Positions 38,164 through 49,142 of a DNA stretch of 64,000 nt are shown here, one piece after another. The stretch is from positions 162,080,546 to 162,144,545 of the forward strand of contig CM071600.1 of assembly GCA_036435485.1 (NCBI GenBank), given 5' to 3'. The notes beneath the pieces were generated by a model that was not told where the DNA came from, made no database searches, and was given only the letters and a program-made list of their open reading frames with translations. The DNA is from Saposhnikovia divaricata (Eukaryota > Streptophyta > Magnoliopsida > Apiales > Apiaceae). The position numbers were made by a program, and so were the translations under genes. Within the stretch, counting starts at the first letter, position 1. Each line of letters starts with the position of its first letter.

Positions 38164-39279
38164 ATGGTTCATACAATCCAAACCACAAGGAAGCGCACTT
38201 ACCGTGGCCCTGAGTTGGTTCGTTTTGAGAAAGCTCCCGAGGTAGATGCAATAAATGCTTAGTGAGGAGAACTTTAGTTAGTTGTGAGAACTAGCAGTGG
38301 AACTTTTGAGAACTTTGGTTTGTAATAATATATTATATTTTGAATTCAGGTTTGTAATAATAATTAGTTAGACGATGGCTTGCTTGTTTCATACCATTAC
38401 CTATGAAAGAACTTGGATAGTAAAGTTGGGGCCAGTCAACATGTTATATTTATATTTACTTTTAGGGTGTTTGTATCTAGAGTCTGTCAGTGACCCTCCG
38501 ATCTAGGCCCCTGGTCGGAAGGGCGTCACTGGTTGGTATCAGAGCTATGGGTTTTGGTCACTGAAACAAGCCAGGAATTTAGGATTATTAATAAAAAAAA
38601 AAGTAGATACAATTAGGATTCAAGAGTGATAGATGTAGGGAGTGATTATAGGTTTAGGTTTTCCTTTCGCGATAGATTACTAGGACTAACATAACTAAAC
38701 TTGTTTAAATTTTGCGTGTATACATATATATTATTACTACAGGACATGGAGTTGGACGATGATGCCCCGTTACTTGCTGATTCTGATAGCTCATCCGAGG
38801 AGTCCGATCCTTTGGAGATTATGTCTGATGCTGATGCGGAGGTCGAGTTTGATACTGAGGTTATATCCGAGATCGATGTTGAGAGTCCCCCGGCCCGTGC
38901 CAATATTCCTGTCCCTACTACTGAGTCAGTACCTATACCTATGTTTGTTACCAATACCATTCCTGTTCTAGTCGCAGTACCAGTTGTGACCCCATCTATC
39001 ACCGAGCACGGTGAGTCCTCCATCGGATCTTTTTCAGTTCCCGAGCCAGTACCTGAGCCTACCTTCGAGGATATGGTTCGCAAGTGCAAGAGTCTATCAA
39101 GTCAGAATGCAGAGTTGAAGGAACTTATTGAGAAGATGAAAGTGGAGGCGCTACTTCGAGTAGATTTGACTGCTATTGATTGGAGGGGACGTATCAGGAT
39201 GTTGGAGGATGCTGTTAGGCACCGTTTACACCGGAACCCTATTATACATGATGTACTAGCCGAGGCTCGTAGACTTTAG
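38164..39279 (+). CDS. gypsy-2 spliced leader gene (LTR exon plus acidic exon), intact
   Basis: Predicted first coding exon 38164-38241 lies in the 5' LTR: 26 codons with a basic TTRKRTYRG segment, preceded by a CTTTTGACAG acceptor ending at 38150. It ends CCCGAG|GTAGAT. The predicted intron (38242-38742) removes the LTR end and PBS. The acceptor is TTATTACTACAG. Exon 2 (38743-39279) continues in phase 0 and is fully open for 178 codons: a strongly acidic, Ser/Asp-rich region, then a Pro/Val/Thr-rich linker, then a helical, probably coiled-coil segment (about residues 127-195 of the joined product). Total about 204 residues. No known domain is recognised. It is not gag, which starts at 39730. 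It is notable that this frame is intact while gag-pol is not. The splice model is inference, whereas the open exon 2 is seen directly. Confidence 0.5.
38534..38545 (+). other. gypsy-2 primer binding site (initiator tRNA-Met)
   Basis: TGGTATCAGAGC follows the LTR end after three bases. It lies inside the predicted leader intron. Confidence 0.92.
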
Positions 39280-39729
39280 AGTGTGATTTACTGGACGTTA
39301 TGTGAGCTGGCCCGAGGTTCCCGTGATTAGACTGTTATTGTGGAGATGGTTGGTGAGTGGGACATTCAGTAGAGCCCACTAGAGTTAGTTGTGATTACTA
39401 CTAGTCTAGGATATTTTCCTATTTTCCTAGTACTAGTAGACGGATAATAGTTGTTGTATTCAGCTTTATTTTATTCAGCTTTGTTGTAGAAGGGTTAGTG
39501 TACCCTTAACTTTGATGTTATTAGATCGTTTTTGTCATTGGCGACGTATGCATATTTCGTATATCCCTGTGTTCACTGCTTTACTTATTGCTTTTTACAT
39601 ACTGTCTTTATATACCGTATTTCCATATTTATTGACCGATCGTCTATTGGTACCAGATGGAGGAACCCTATTTCTTTTGAATATATACCTACTTGTTGTT
39701 TACCAACTGTTTACCTTCTTATTAGAAAA
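39280..39729 (+). other. gypsy-2 untranslated spacer between leader ORF and gag
   Basis: 450 bases with no supported gene. Two overlapping frames of 76-83 codons (39512-39742, 39532-39783) are hydrophobic and T-rich by composition. One runs into the gag start in another frame. I see no reason to call them genes. Confidence 0.6.
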
Positions 39730-41277
39730 ATGCCTCCCATAACAAATCGTCAAGCTACCAACAATGATAACCAAGATCAATAAAACCAAGATATCCCTAC
39801 CATGGCCCAAATGTTCTAATTACTTTAACAACAAACAGCTGCTTTTGTTCAACACCAACAGCACCAAGCTTCCCAACCTGCTACAACTTTTAAATCTTTT
39901 CAAGCTGTTCAACCACCTGAGTTTAAAGGTACCTTGAACCCTGTTGAAGCTAAGTCTTGGTTGATGGATATCGAGAAGTCTTTCACGTTAGTTAGGGTTG
40001 ATGAGGTTCAGAAGGTGGAGTTTGCCAGTTTTTATTTGAAAGCGGAAGCGAATTTTTGGTGGGAGTCTGTTAAGGCCGCAGAAGGAAATGCGATTACGTG
40101 GCCAAGATTTGTAGAATTGTTTAATGAAAAATATCTGCAAGGTTATTTACAAGACCAGTTGGAGATTCAGTTTATGGAGTTGAAACAAGAAGGAATGACT
40201 GTTGCGGAGTATGAAGCTAAGTTTACTGAGTTATCTAGATTTGTACCCCAGTATGTAGGAAACGAAGCCGGCAAAGCCAAGAAATTTTAGCATGGATTGA
40301 AGCCCTGGTTAAGAAGTAGAGTTGCTGCGTTTGAATTGAGAACCTATACTACTGTTATTCAGAAGGCAATGATTATCGAAGGGGAAAGTGAGTTGAATCA
40401 GAAGGAGAAAGCTGGTAAGAAGAGAAAGTTTGAGAAAGTAGAGAAGAGCCAAGAGACAGAAGGTCAGAGGAGTTTTCCAAACAGATGAAGGTTTGGAAAT
40501 CGACAAGGAGGACAGAGAAATTTTTAAAAGTTTGGAGGTGGTAACGGAGGACAAGATCGTAGACCCCAAGGAGTAAACCCTCAGGCTATAACAAGACCCG
40601 TACTACAAGACTGCAAGATTTGTGGGATAAAGCACCCGGGTATCTGTAATAAGCCTAATATAGTTTGCTACAAGTGTGGAAAGAAAGGACACTACGCTCA
40701 AGAATGTTCAGAAGCGAAGCCAGTAGGATTAACTTGTTACAAGTGTGGTAAAATCGATCATATTGCTAAGAACTGCAAGGAGCCTATCCAGGCTGCTAAT
40801 GTTTTGAGAATTACCGCACCACCAGCACCGCGACAAGTACCGTATCAAGCACCTCAGCCCAGAGCCCTTACTTTCAACATGTCTGTCAAAGAAGCTGTTA
40901 ATGATGTCGATGTGGTTGCAGGTACGCTTCAAGTCAACTCTTTTAAAGCTAAAGTTTTAATTGATTCTGGAGCAACTAGATCGTTTATATCTGAAAGATG
41001 TCTTGATAAATTGCACTGTGAAATTCGTCCATTAGAAAAGGCATTAGTAGTAGAAGTTGTTAATCAGGATAAAATTTTTGTAGACCGGGAGTGTCCTAAC
41101 TGTAATATTGAGATTGAAGGATTTCTTTTCTACGTGGATTTATTACCTTTTAAGTTGGGAGAGTTTGATGTTATTTCAGGAATGGATTGGTTGTCCGCGT
41201 GTGATGCGCAGATTAAGTGTAAGAAGAAGCAAGTTAAGTTGCATACTGAAGATGGTAGTGAAGTAATATTTCAATGA
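39730..41277 (+). pseudogene. gag: gypsy-2 gag and aspartic protease, broken
   Basis: ATG 39730 (MPPITNRQ...) opens the frame that leads without shift into the capsid domain (FWWE, FNEKY, YEAKFTELSRFVP). Stops at 39781, 39817, 39826, 40288 and 40486 and near 40525 all sit where Gln (CAA, CAG) or Arg (CGA) is expected or allowed. Three Cys-rich motifs follow: CKICGIKHPGIC, CYKCGKKGHYAQEC and CYKCGKIDHIAKNC. The protease has DSGAT near 40966-40980. Two more stops lie at 41275 and 41284-41289 before the RT segment. The arrangement is the same as in gypsy-1. Confidence 0.9.
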
Positions 41278-43362
41278 CAGAAATAAGATAAGAAATTTCT
41301 AACGTTTATGCAAGCGAAGAGATTGTTGAATCAAGGATGTGAAGCTTATTTAGCACATGTGGTTTATACGAAGAAACAAGCCCCTAGGATGGAAGATATT
41401 CCAGTTGTAAATGAGTTTCCTGATGTATTTCCCGATCAATTACCCGGATTACGTCCACACAAAGAGATTGAATTCCCGATCGATTTGGCACCAGGAATTG
41501 AAGCCATATCTAAAGCACCGTACCGAATGGCACCTGTTGAGATGAAGGAGTTAGCTACTCAATTGCAAGATTTATTAGATAAAGGAGTCATAAGGTCGAG
41601 TGTATCCCCGTGGGGAGCGCCGGTGTTATTTGTTAAAAAGAAGGATGGAAGCATGAGGTTGTGTATCGATTATAGAGAACTCAATAAATTGACTATCAAG
41701 AATAAGTATCCATTGCCAAGGATTGATGATTTGTTTGACCAACTGAAGGATGCTGCTTACTTTTCTAAGATCGATTTGAGATCAGGTTATCACCAATTGA
41801 AGATCAAGCCAGAATATATTCCGAAGACTGCATTTCGCACGAGATATGGACATTATGAGTTTTTAGTGATGGCTTTCGGATTGACGAATATGCCAGCTGT
41901 GTTTATGGATTTAATGAATAGAGTGTTCAAGAGATATTTGGATAAGTTCGTAATTGTATTTATTGATGACATCCTTATCTACTCGAGAAACCCTGAAGAG
42001 CATGTCGAGCATTTGAGAATTGCGTTGGAAATCCTGAGAAAGGAAAGATTATATGCCAAGTTTTCTAAGTGTGAGTTTTGGTTGCAAGAAGTGCAAATTT
42101 TAGGTCATGTGATTAGTAAAGAAGGAATTCGAGTGGATCCTGCTAAGATTGAAGCTGTGGTGAGTTAGAGTAGACCAAGAACTCCTACTGAGGTAAGAAG
42201 TTTTCTAGGATTGGCTGGTTATTATCGGAGATTTGTACAAGATTTTTCAAAGATTTCCACGCCATTGACTAAATTGACCCAAAAGAATGAGAAGTTTATT
42301 TGGAATGATAATTGTGAGGAGAGCTTCCAAGAGTTAAAGAAAAGATTGGTTTCTTCACCAGTGTTAGTATTGCCAGATGATAAAGGAAATTTTGTTATCT
42401 ATAGTGATGCTTCGCACAAAGGATTAGGATGTGTTTTGATGCAACACGGAAATGTTATTTTCGTATGCTTCGAGACAACTTAAGCCGTACGAGCAGAAGT
42501 GTCCGACACATGATTTAGAGTTATCTGCAATTGTGTTCACATTGAAAATATGGAAACATTACTTGTACGTAGAGAAGTGTGAAATTTTAACCGATCATAA
42601 GAGTTTGAGGTATATCTTTACCCAGAAGGAGTTGAATATAAGAAAAAAAAGATTGTTGTAGTTGATTAAGGATTATGATTGCACGATAAGTTACCATCCC
42701 GGAAAGGCGAATGTTGTAGCTGATGCGCTAAGTTAAAAGGAAAGGTTGAATACATTGACTATGCCAAAGGAGTTATTTCGAGAATTTGAGAAGTTAAGTT
42801 TAGAAGTTTATGATTCAAAGGATGCAGATGAGTTTCTGAGTACGATGACTTTTCAACCAGAGTTGCTGGAGAAGATTTGAAGATGTCAGGAAGAAGTAAT
42901 GAATTGTGAAATGAATACGTTGAACGGAGAAGAAATTTATACATAGAAGGATGATCAAGGTATTTTAAGATTTGGAAAGAGAATATGGATTCCTAATGTG
43001 GAGGAGTTGAAGAATGAGATTCTGAGTGAAGCCCATAGTTCGAGATATTTTATTCACCCTGGAAGTACAAAGATGTACCGAGACTTGAAGGAAAATTTTT
43101 GGTGGCCAGATATGAAGCGAGAAATTGCCAAATGGATAAGTAAGTGTTATATACCTGCCAAAGGATCAAAGCGGAACATCAAAAGCCAAGCGGATTGTTA
43201 CAACCGTTAGATATTCCCGAGTGGAAGTGGGAAAACCTTGCCATGGATTTCGTAATTGGATTGCCATTTAATCACGACACGATTTGGGTTATCATTGACC
43301 GATTGACGAAGTCTACACATTTTCTATCGATTAGCGAAAGATTCTCATTGGACAAGTTAGTG
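41278..43362 (+). pseudogene. pol: gypsy-2 pol, first part: RT, RNase H and N-terminal integrase, broken
   Basis: RT (about 41540-42110) keeps the fingers motif and catalytic FIDD near 41964. RNase H keeps SDAS near 42403 and DLEL near 42517, but a one-base insertion near 42462 shifts the frame. TAG at 42166-42168 replaces a Trp codon and later stops lie near 42658, 42735, 42877 and 42944. The integrase zinc domain (HSSRYFIHPG) and the start of the catalytic core (MDF near 43243, IIDRLTKS) are readable after a second frame change near 43155. The copia-2 insertion follows at 43363. Confidence 0.9.
43358..43362. other. copia-2 target site duplication, left copy
   Basis: TAGTG, identical to 55174-55178. 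The element plus one copy is 11,816 bp, which accounts for the frame change of gypsy-2 integrase on its far side. Confidence 0.92.
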
Positions 43363-44084
43363 TGTTAACTCGAATAACTTGTAGAAGGGGGGTTGAATAC
43401 AAGTTATATAATCGTGTCTGATTTTTTCTTGATTAGGTGAACAAGAACGAACGAATGAATCAAAATTTGTTTGTATTAAATAAATCAAATACAAACTCTA
43501 CCAAAGGTGTACAATACCTTTAGCAGCTGCTGACAATACAAATCTCTCTCTCTGTTTGTTTCGAACTCTCGAATACAAACCTTATACAGAGCTTCATGCA
43601 CTCAAAAATCCACTCTTTTACAATGATATAGAGAGAGTATTTATAATGCTACCTATCAACTAATAACAGAAAGTAATGATCTATACATGACAATGTTCTA
43701 CCGTCCAGTTGATAGTTTCCATCAATAGAAAATTCTTTCCTTCATGATATCTTCTTGCTTGTTCTTCAAAACAACGATCCTATTTTATAGCACTTGCCAG
43801 TTTCTGTAGCATCCATAATGACATCATCAGTAACACGACTGATATCATATCCACCTTGAATCAGGATTCGACATCCATCAGTATTTGACTTGGCATATCA
43901 GGATTTGATCTCAGTTCCTGACATGTAGTCCTAGATGCACTGCTGTTCCTGACTAAACTCTACAGATTATTGTCTAACGCATATATCCTATAAAAATTGC
44001 TAAATCCTTTATAAGATAAGGATTTACAAGAAGCATAAGCAAAATTCTATTCTCAACATCACAACTTATGAATTATTTCTAACA
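43363..44084 (-). repeat. copia-2 3' LTR (722 bp)
   Basis: TGTTAACTCG to CTAACA on the plus strand, matching 54441-55173 with scattered substitutions and small indels. Confidence 0.93.
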
Positions 44085-44100
44085 ATCTCCCCCTATTTAT
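44085..44100 (-). other. copia-2 polypurine tract, with extra copies upstream
   Basis: ATCTCCCCCTAT on the plus strand is ATAGGGGGAGAT on the element strand, adjacent to the LTR. Further AGGGGGAGAT-like motifs occur at 44327-44336 and 44361-44370. Multiple such motifs upstream of the true tract are described for Sireviruses. Confidence 0.85.
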
Positions 44101-44437
44101 GCCTTAGAATCTGAAGCATAAATCTAAGTTGTAGATGTCAAAACATATGACAATTCAACTAGAATAGAATTTATGAATTTAGGATCATGAAGTTAAGTAC
44201 CTCCTTCTTCAGATGTGACATAGGATTTAGTACTTAGAAGAAAGAATTCAACTATTTGATGCTTCCACTTCCTTGTTGAGATTCACCTCTGTCACTCTTA
44301 GTTCTTCCTTTATCTCCAATCTGTTCATCTCCCCCAGTCTGTTGCCTCTGAATTGTTTTTATCTCCCCCTTTTTGACATCAGCAACATTAATTTTGAGAA
44401 ATTCAGTAACAGAAGAAATAAGATTCATCAGAACTGC

Positions 44438-47400
44438 TTAATTTTCCATAATAGGGACTTGGTTATCTTCAAGTGTTTGAAGTCTCGATTGAATAGTAAT
44501 TTGAGATTTCTGAATATCCTTTAGAATTCCAGAATTAACTTCAAAGTTGGAAGTGCTTGTTGTATCTTCAGACTCAGATGCAGAAATAACCTTATCTTCA
44601 GACTCAGATGAAGAAGTTGTCTGTGTAGCATGCTCTACTGGAGTAGATTGATATTCAAGTAATAATACTTTAGTAGAAGTACACACATCTTCACTTTTCT
44701 GCTCTAAAGCTAAAACATGATCATCCTGTCCTTCACCAGTATTTTGTGTACTAACATCTACAAATCCTGATTCCCCCTTAGATTGATCAGATACTGTTGA
44801 TGTCTCAATTCTAGCTGAAATTGGAAGTACATACAAAGGAATAGTAGGATCATTAGGAATATTTTCTGGTATATGTGGAGTAAGAGATTGTCTTAGCCTT
44901 TCACCTCTTCTGTTGATGATTCCTACAAGCCTTTCTTTCTGTTTATGTGCTTTAACTTCTGGCTTTGCATTGTGCTTTGCTAAGTCATTCTTCTCATACA
45001 TCTTGATAAAGGAATAAGTACCAGCATTCATACCAAGATTCTCAGACCAAAATTCAGGAAAAACCTGATCCCAGAAATCAAACGATGGTGGTTTCCTAAC
45101 TTTCTCTCCCTCACTATGGAGTTGATCATCCATACCCACATTCTCACTTTGACTATCGAAAGTCAACACTCTTCTACCTCTCCTTTTGCTTGGTCAGGAG
45201 CCAGCCTCTCTGTGTGTGGATCTATGTACATCTTTTCAAGTGTATCACTCAAATTTGGATAAGTGCTCTCATGACCTACATAAAAATAGGGGTTAGAAGA
45301 AGTTTTTATACCTGAACTCACATGGAGAGAGGGTTCCTCATATGGCATGGGGCTTGAGGTTTTCTCCAAGGAGTGAGCTGCTATAGTCTCTGAACCCTTA
45401 AAACATCTACTTTCTTTCCAGAGACTACAGGCTCCAGTATACCACTTTCAGGATCTACACTAGACTCTGATGTCTTCAGTAATACTTCATTAGACACCAT
45501 AGCTAGTATGTCACTGTCTTTAAGTGTTAGTTGCTGAGACACACCCTCAAGGTGGATAGACTCTGAAAGAACAATATTGGTTTGATCTTCAGGAAAATCA
45601 ATCAAAGTCATTTCTCCCATATCATAGGGTTTCTCACTTGCAATTTCAGTCATCACAGAAGACCTTCCAGCATCAGCAATCATAGTTCCTGAGTCATCCA
45701 ACCTCTGACTAGATGGTTCTTGTGTTGCAGTGATTGTGGTCTGATCTATCCTACTATTCACCACTGGTGTAATAGTATCTTCTGTTGACTGCTTCCCTCT
45801 ATCAACTACCTCCTCTTGTTCACCTTGAGATGAAGCATCTTCAATAATGACATCCTTGTCAAATAAATATGCATGAAGTGATTGAAGTGCAACATTCTTA
45901 GGAAGTCCAAATTTCTTGTGCGATTCCTTTCTGACTGATACATAGAAGTACATCTTCATTAAATCAAGTCTTTGATGTAACAGTCCATATTCTCCAGGAA
46001 ATGAAAGTTTGGGAAATCTTTCAATCAGAAAATCTAGAACAGGTCTGGAAAGCTTCACTTTTAGAGAAATAAGTTCCATAGCCAGTCTGTATGTCAATGT
46101 AGTTTCCCATGAAGAATCAAGATCCAGATCTCTCTTATCAGATACTGACGTGGATATAGCCTTATTTGTAGAGACCTGCATAACGTTAGTTGGACTAGAC
46201 ACTGTGTGTGTAGGTGACAAATGAATCTTTCTCCTTGTTCTCCTAGTATAGTGAGCAACAAATTTATCCTGAGAAGACTCAAGAGGTGTAGACACAGAAG
46301 TGATCTTAGGATGAGATCCTGTTTCAATAGACACAGTCTTTTGAGAGACAGTATCCAGTAACTGTTTTCCCTTTTTAAGAACTACAGCCTTTTGGGAGAC
46401 TACAGCCTGGCTGTGACTAGGTGTTCCATCTCTTTATCCTAACTTAGAAAGTTGAATTGCAGCCTTCAATTCTGCTCTCTCAACAAAAGATATATTATCA
46501 TCATCTTCACTAAAGCTACTACTTGAAACAACAAATCTTCTCTTCTTTACAACTGATGTCTTTTGAGAAACACCAGAGGTTGGTTTCTTTGAAACAATAG
46601 GTTGTGGATCAAAACTTGGTTCTAGAATTGTTTCAGTGATTGTAATGTTTTTGGTTACTTGGGTAGACACAGGGGGATTCTCCTCCAATTGAGATTCCTG
46701 AGTCATTTCACCACCAAAGAAAGAAGAATTATAGATAGTACTAAGATGAGTTCTTAGAAGTAACTGAACATGATTTCGATAGTGTAATGCAGGTATTTCA
46801 TCTAGATTCTTTTCACTGTCCTTCTTTGTAATGTCAGAGAAAATTCTCTTTTGCTGTAAATAAGAAGAAATACAATATTCTCTTCCAAATCTAGCTTCAA
46901 CATCAGGAATGAAATGGTTAATAAACAGTTGTAAGAATCTGTGATAATAAACCATATTTCTGTCATGATCTCTTGACCCAAGTTTAATACACATCTGACT
47001 TAAGACAATGTGACCAAAATTAATTACCCTGTTATAAAGCAAGCCGTATGCAATGTAAGATGCAACAGAAGTAATTTGTTGAAAAGAACTACATTTACCA
47101 GTAAAACATTTAGAAAGTTGGTCAAAGAAGAAAGACCATTCTTTCCTAAGAAAGGATCTATTTAACTATCTTATATGATCTAAAGGTCGATTATAACCTA
47201 ACTCAGATAACATAGTTCTAACATCATCATCAGATGGTACATTCTCAAAATTCATAGTAACAGGTAAGTGAAGTACTGAATTAACAACAGATTCAGTAAT
47301 ATCAAATGAGTCTTGTCCTAAGTGTAGAAATATCTTACCTGATTGACTCTGAGTAGAATCAATTACCTCAGCATTCTCCTAAGCTTGTGAAATAGCTACT

Positions 47401-47588
47401 TGATTAATTTGTGGAGATGCTATCAAGGCATAACATAATGGTCCTTTCGCCATAAAGTCCATAATTGGGTGAAAATCAGTTGAGACCCCTTCCTTGTTGG
47501 TGATAGCTGCAACATGATTGTTCATCATAAAATCAAAGTCACCAAACTTGAAAGCTACTGAATTGGGTAGTCTTCTTTGAGTTGCCAT
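44438..47588 (-). pseudogene. copia-2 env-like ORF (ORF3), broken
   Basis: ATG at 47588 (MATQRRLPN...) follows a TTCTTTTCAG acceptor-like site at 47595-47604. The frame runs from 47588 to 45381 with stops near 47379, 47170 and 46434, then shifts near 45375 and again near 45165, ending in TAA at 44438-44440. The N-terminal part resembles the long third ORF of Sireviruses. The C-terminal half is rich in Ser, Thr, Glu and Asp. I see no signal peptide or convincing membrane segment, so envelope function is not supported and the name is only the family's usual label. The acceptor suggests expression from a spliced RNA. Confidence 0.7.
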
Positions 47589-48190
47589 TTTGATCTGAAA
47601 AGAACTTAAGAAAGCTTTGAAATTGATTAGTGATTTTGAAAACTCAAGAGTGTTTTTTGCTTTAGAAAATGAAATTAGAGAAAGCAATTACACGATTAGA
47701 GTTTCAAAATAATTATATTTCAAAAATCCTTCAGACCCATTATCCCATGTTGACACGTAGGTTGACAGGTGTCAGTCCCTGAAAAATGCAGTTACCCACG
47801 ATTTTTGGAAAATAAAATCCAAAATGATTTCAAGTAAATAAATCAAGGTAAAATCAAGATAAAAGTCAATACTGATCAGCTTCCTCTCCTGATGTGATCT
47901 TCTCACCAAGATAATCACAAGATTCAATGTGATTTCTGAATAGAAAGAATTACTAATCCTGATGTGAACATACTCGTATTCCTGATCAATATCATCCTGA
48001 TTCCAGAGACTAAATGGAGTTTCCATGTGGCATTTTCTTTTACATGTAAAAGAAATAAATAAAATCTAAACAAAATCAACTGGTTAGATACGTTCAACAT
48101 TTCTTGAAAATATAAGAAATACAGGCACACATAATTATGACTGACTGCATTGATAACCCCCAAACGACTGTTCAGCTTCCCTCGTCTTTC

Positions 48191-48197
48191 TATAAAA
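48191..48197 (+). promoter_or_regulatory. candidate TATA box for an antisense transcript in copia-2
   Basis: CTATAAAAG on the plus strand, antisense to copia-2, followed by a CT-rich, A-containing stretch like plant start sites. The in-frame ATG at 48212 is only 21 bases downstream, closer than usual. Confidence 0.35.
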
Positions 48198-48211
48198 GAA
48201 ACTAACGCCTT

Positions 48212-48544
48212 ATGCCATACTCCAAAACCTTTTCATTCTTTTCTCTTTACACCATAGCTTTCAACCCAAATCTTCATAGGAACCCTAGCTTATGGTTCAT
48301 TACCACTGAGAAGTTCTTTACTCCTGATGATTAGGAGCAAGTGAACTATCTCTTAGAAGAGATGACTTTTCTCATCAAGTTAGATATGGTTGGTCTTAAC
48401 CCAGATGATTTCCAAGAATCTCCTCTAAAATATCTACCAGTCGGACAAAATCCTCCTCTAATCTCTTCACACCTTGAGGATGAAGAATTTTGCGAAGAGT
48501 CTGAGGTTGATCTTGATGGAGATGCTATTCGTTTTCTTCAATAA
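48212..48544 (+). pseudogene. antisense ORF inside copia-2 (110 codons, one internal stop)
   Basis: From ATG 48212 the frame reads MPYSKTFSFFSLYT... to a TAA at 48542-48544, with one TAG at 48332-48334 between GAT-GAT and GAG-CAA. The part after the stop (NYLLEEMTFLIKLDM...) ends in an acidic tail (EDEEFCEESEVDLDGD). I recognise no domain. It lies in the spacer between RNase H and the env-like ORF, on the strand opposite to copia-2, with a TATA-like box just upstream and AT-rich sequence downstream (AATGAAAATA near 48740). It could be an additional antisense ORF of the element, a captured host fragment, or chance. A single stop in 110 codons with mixed composition argues weakly against chance. 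Confidence 0.4.
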
Positions 48545-49142
48545 GCATGAAGATGAGTCAGCTGCTCTCATTCAAGTCGCCCAGACAAGGAATCTAATCT
48601 AGAGATGCTCCTTTTCCTGAAGTCGATCGTTGAAGATTAAAGCAGCAACAACTTTAGACAAGAATAGGATTATAAGTAGTAGTTAGACAAAAAGAAGAAT
48701 TGTATTTCATTTCCATGTATGTAATGCTTTTGATTAATGAAAATACAAGTTTTCTTATTATCTACTTGTCTATTGTTGTTTATTGACTGATTTGAATAAT
48801 GATATAAATTATCAGTAGGCATGTGGTAAAATTTGCTAACATAGACTTAACAAAACTCAGAATTGAACCACTGTATAGAATGATCTTCAGAATTTGAAAT
48901 AGTAAGACACACAAATTTCATAATCCTGATACTGACGATACAATCCTGATGTCAATACTGATGACGTCAGCATACTGATAGCAATCCTGATCCTGATGTT
49001 TATTAATAAGTCTATGATATTGTAATTTATCAAAGTAAAGTGTTACAGCTTAAGCATTTAACCATCAATTATAGATCCTGACAAAGATATCCAGTCTATA
49101 AGCTGAACAACATACCTTGCTACTTGTGCAGATGTTAAAGAT

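Larger units (their letters stand above)
34209..38530 (+). repeat. gypsy-2 5' LTR (about 4,320 bp)
   Basis: The start TATAACGACCTAG is fixed by alignment to the 3' LTR start at 56135. The end near 38530 is placed three bases before the PBS by analogy with the LARDs. It holds a TATA box, a CT-rich leader, a donor at 34954, a region resembling the conserved LARD LTR block (about 37715-37840) and, near its end, TTGCTGAGCGTTGGCTCA followed by an acceptor and a short ORF. The 79-codon frame at 37659-37898 lies in the predicted intron and has no support. Confidence 0.88.
47598..49142. other. copia-2 spacer between pol and env-like ORF
   Basis: Element-strand frames here (47772-48026, 47924-48163) are short and hydrophobic and are not supported. 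The opposite strand carries the ORF described at 48212-48544. Confidence 0.6.

Noticed and set aside
39781..42168. Stop-codon read-through or recoding in gypsy-2 gag-pol
   Set aside because: There are too many stops in varied contexts, together with frameshifts. Ordinary decay explains them better.
44438..47588. A true envelope glycoprotein in copia-2
   Set aside because: No signal peptide, convincing transmembrane segment or cleavage site is visible. Only position and family resemblance support the name.
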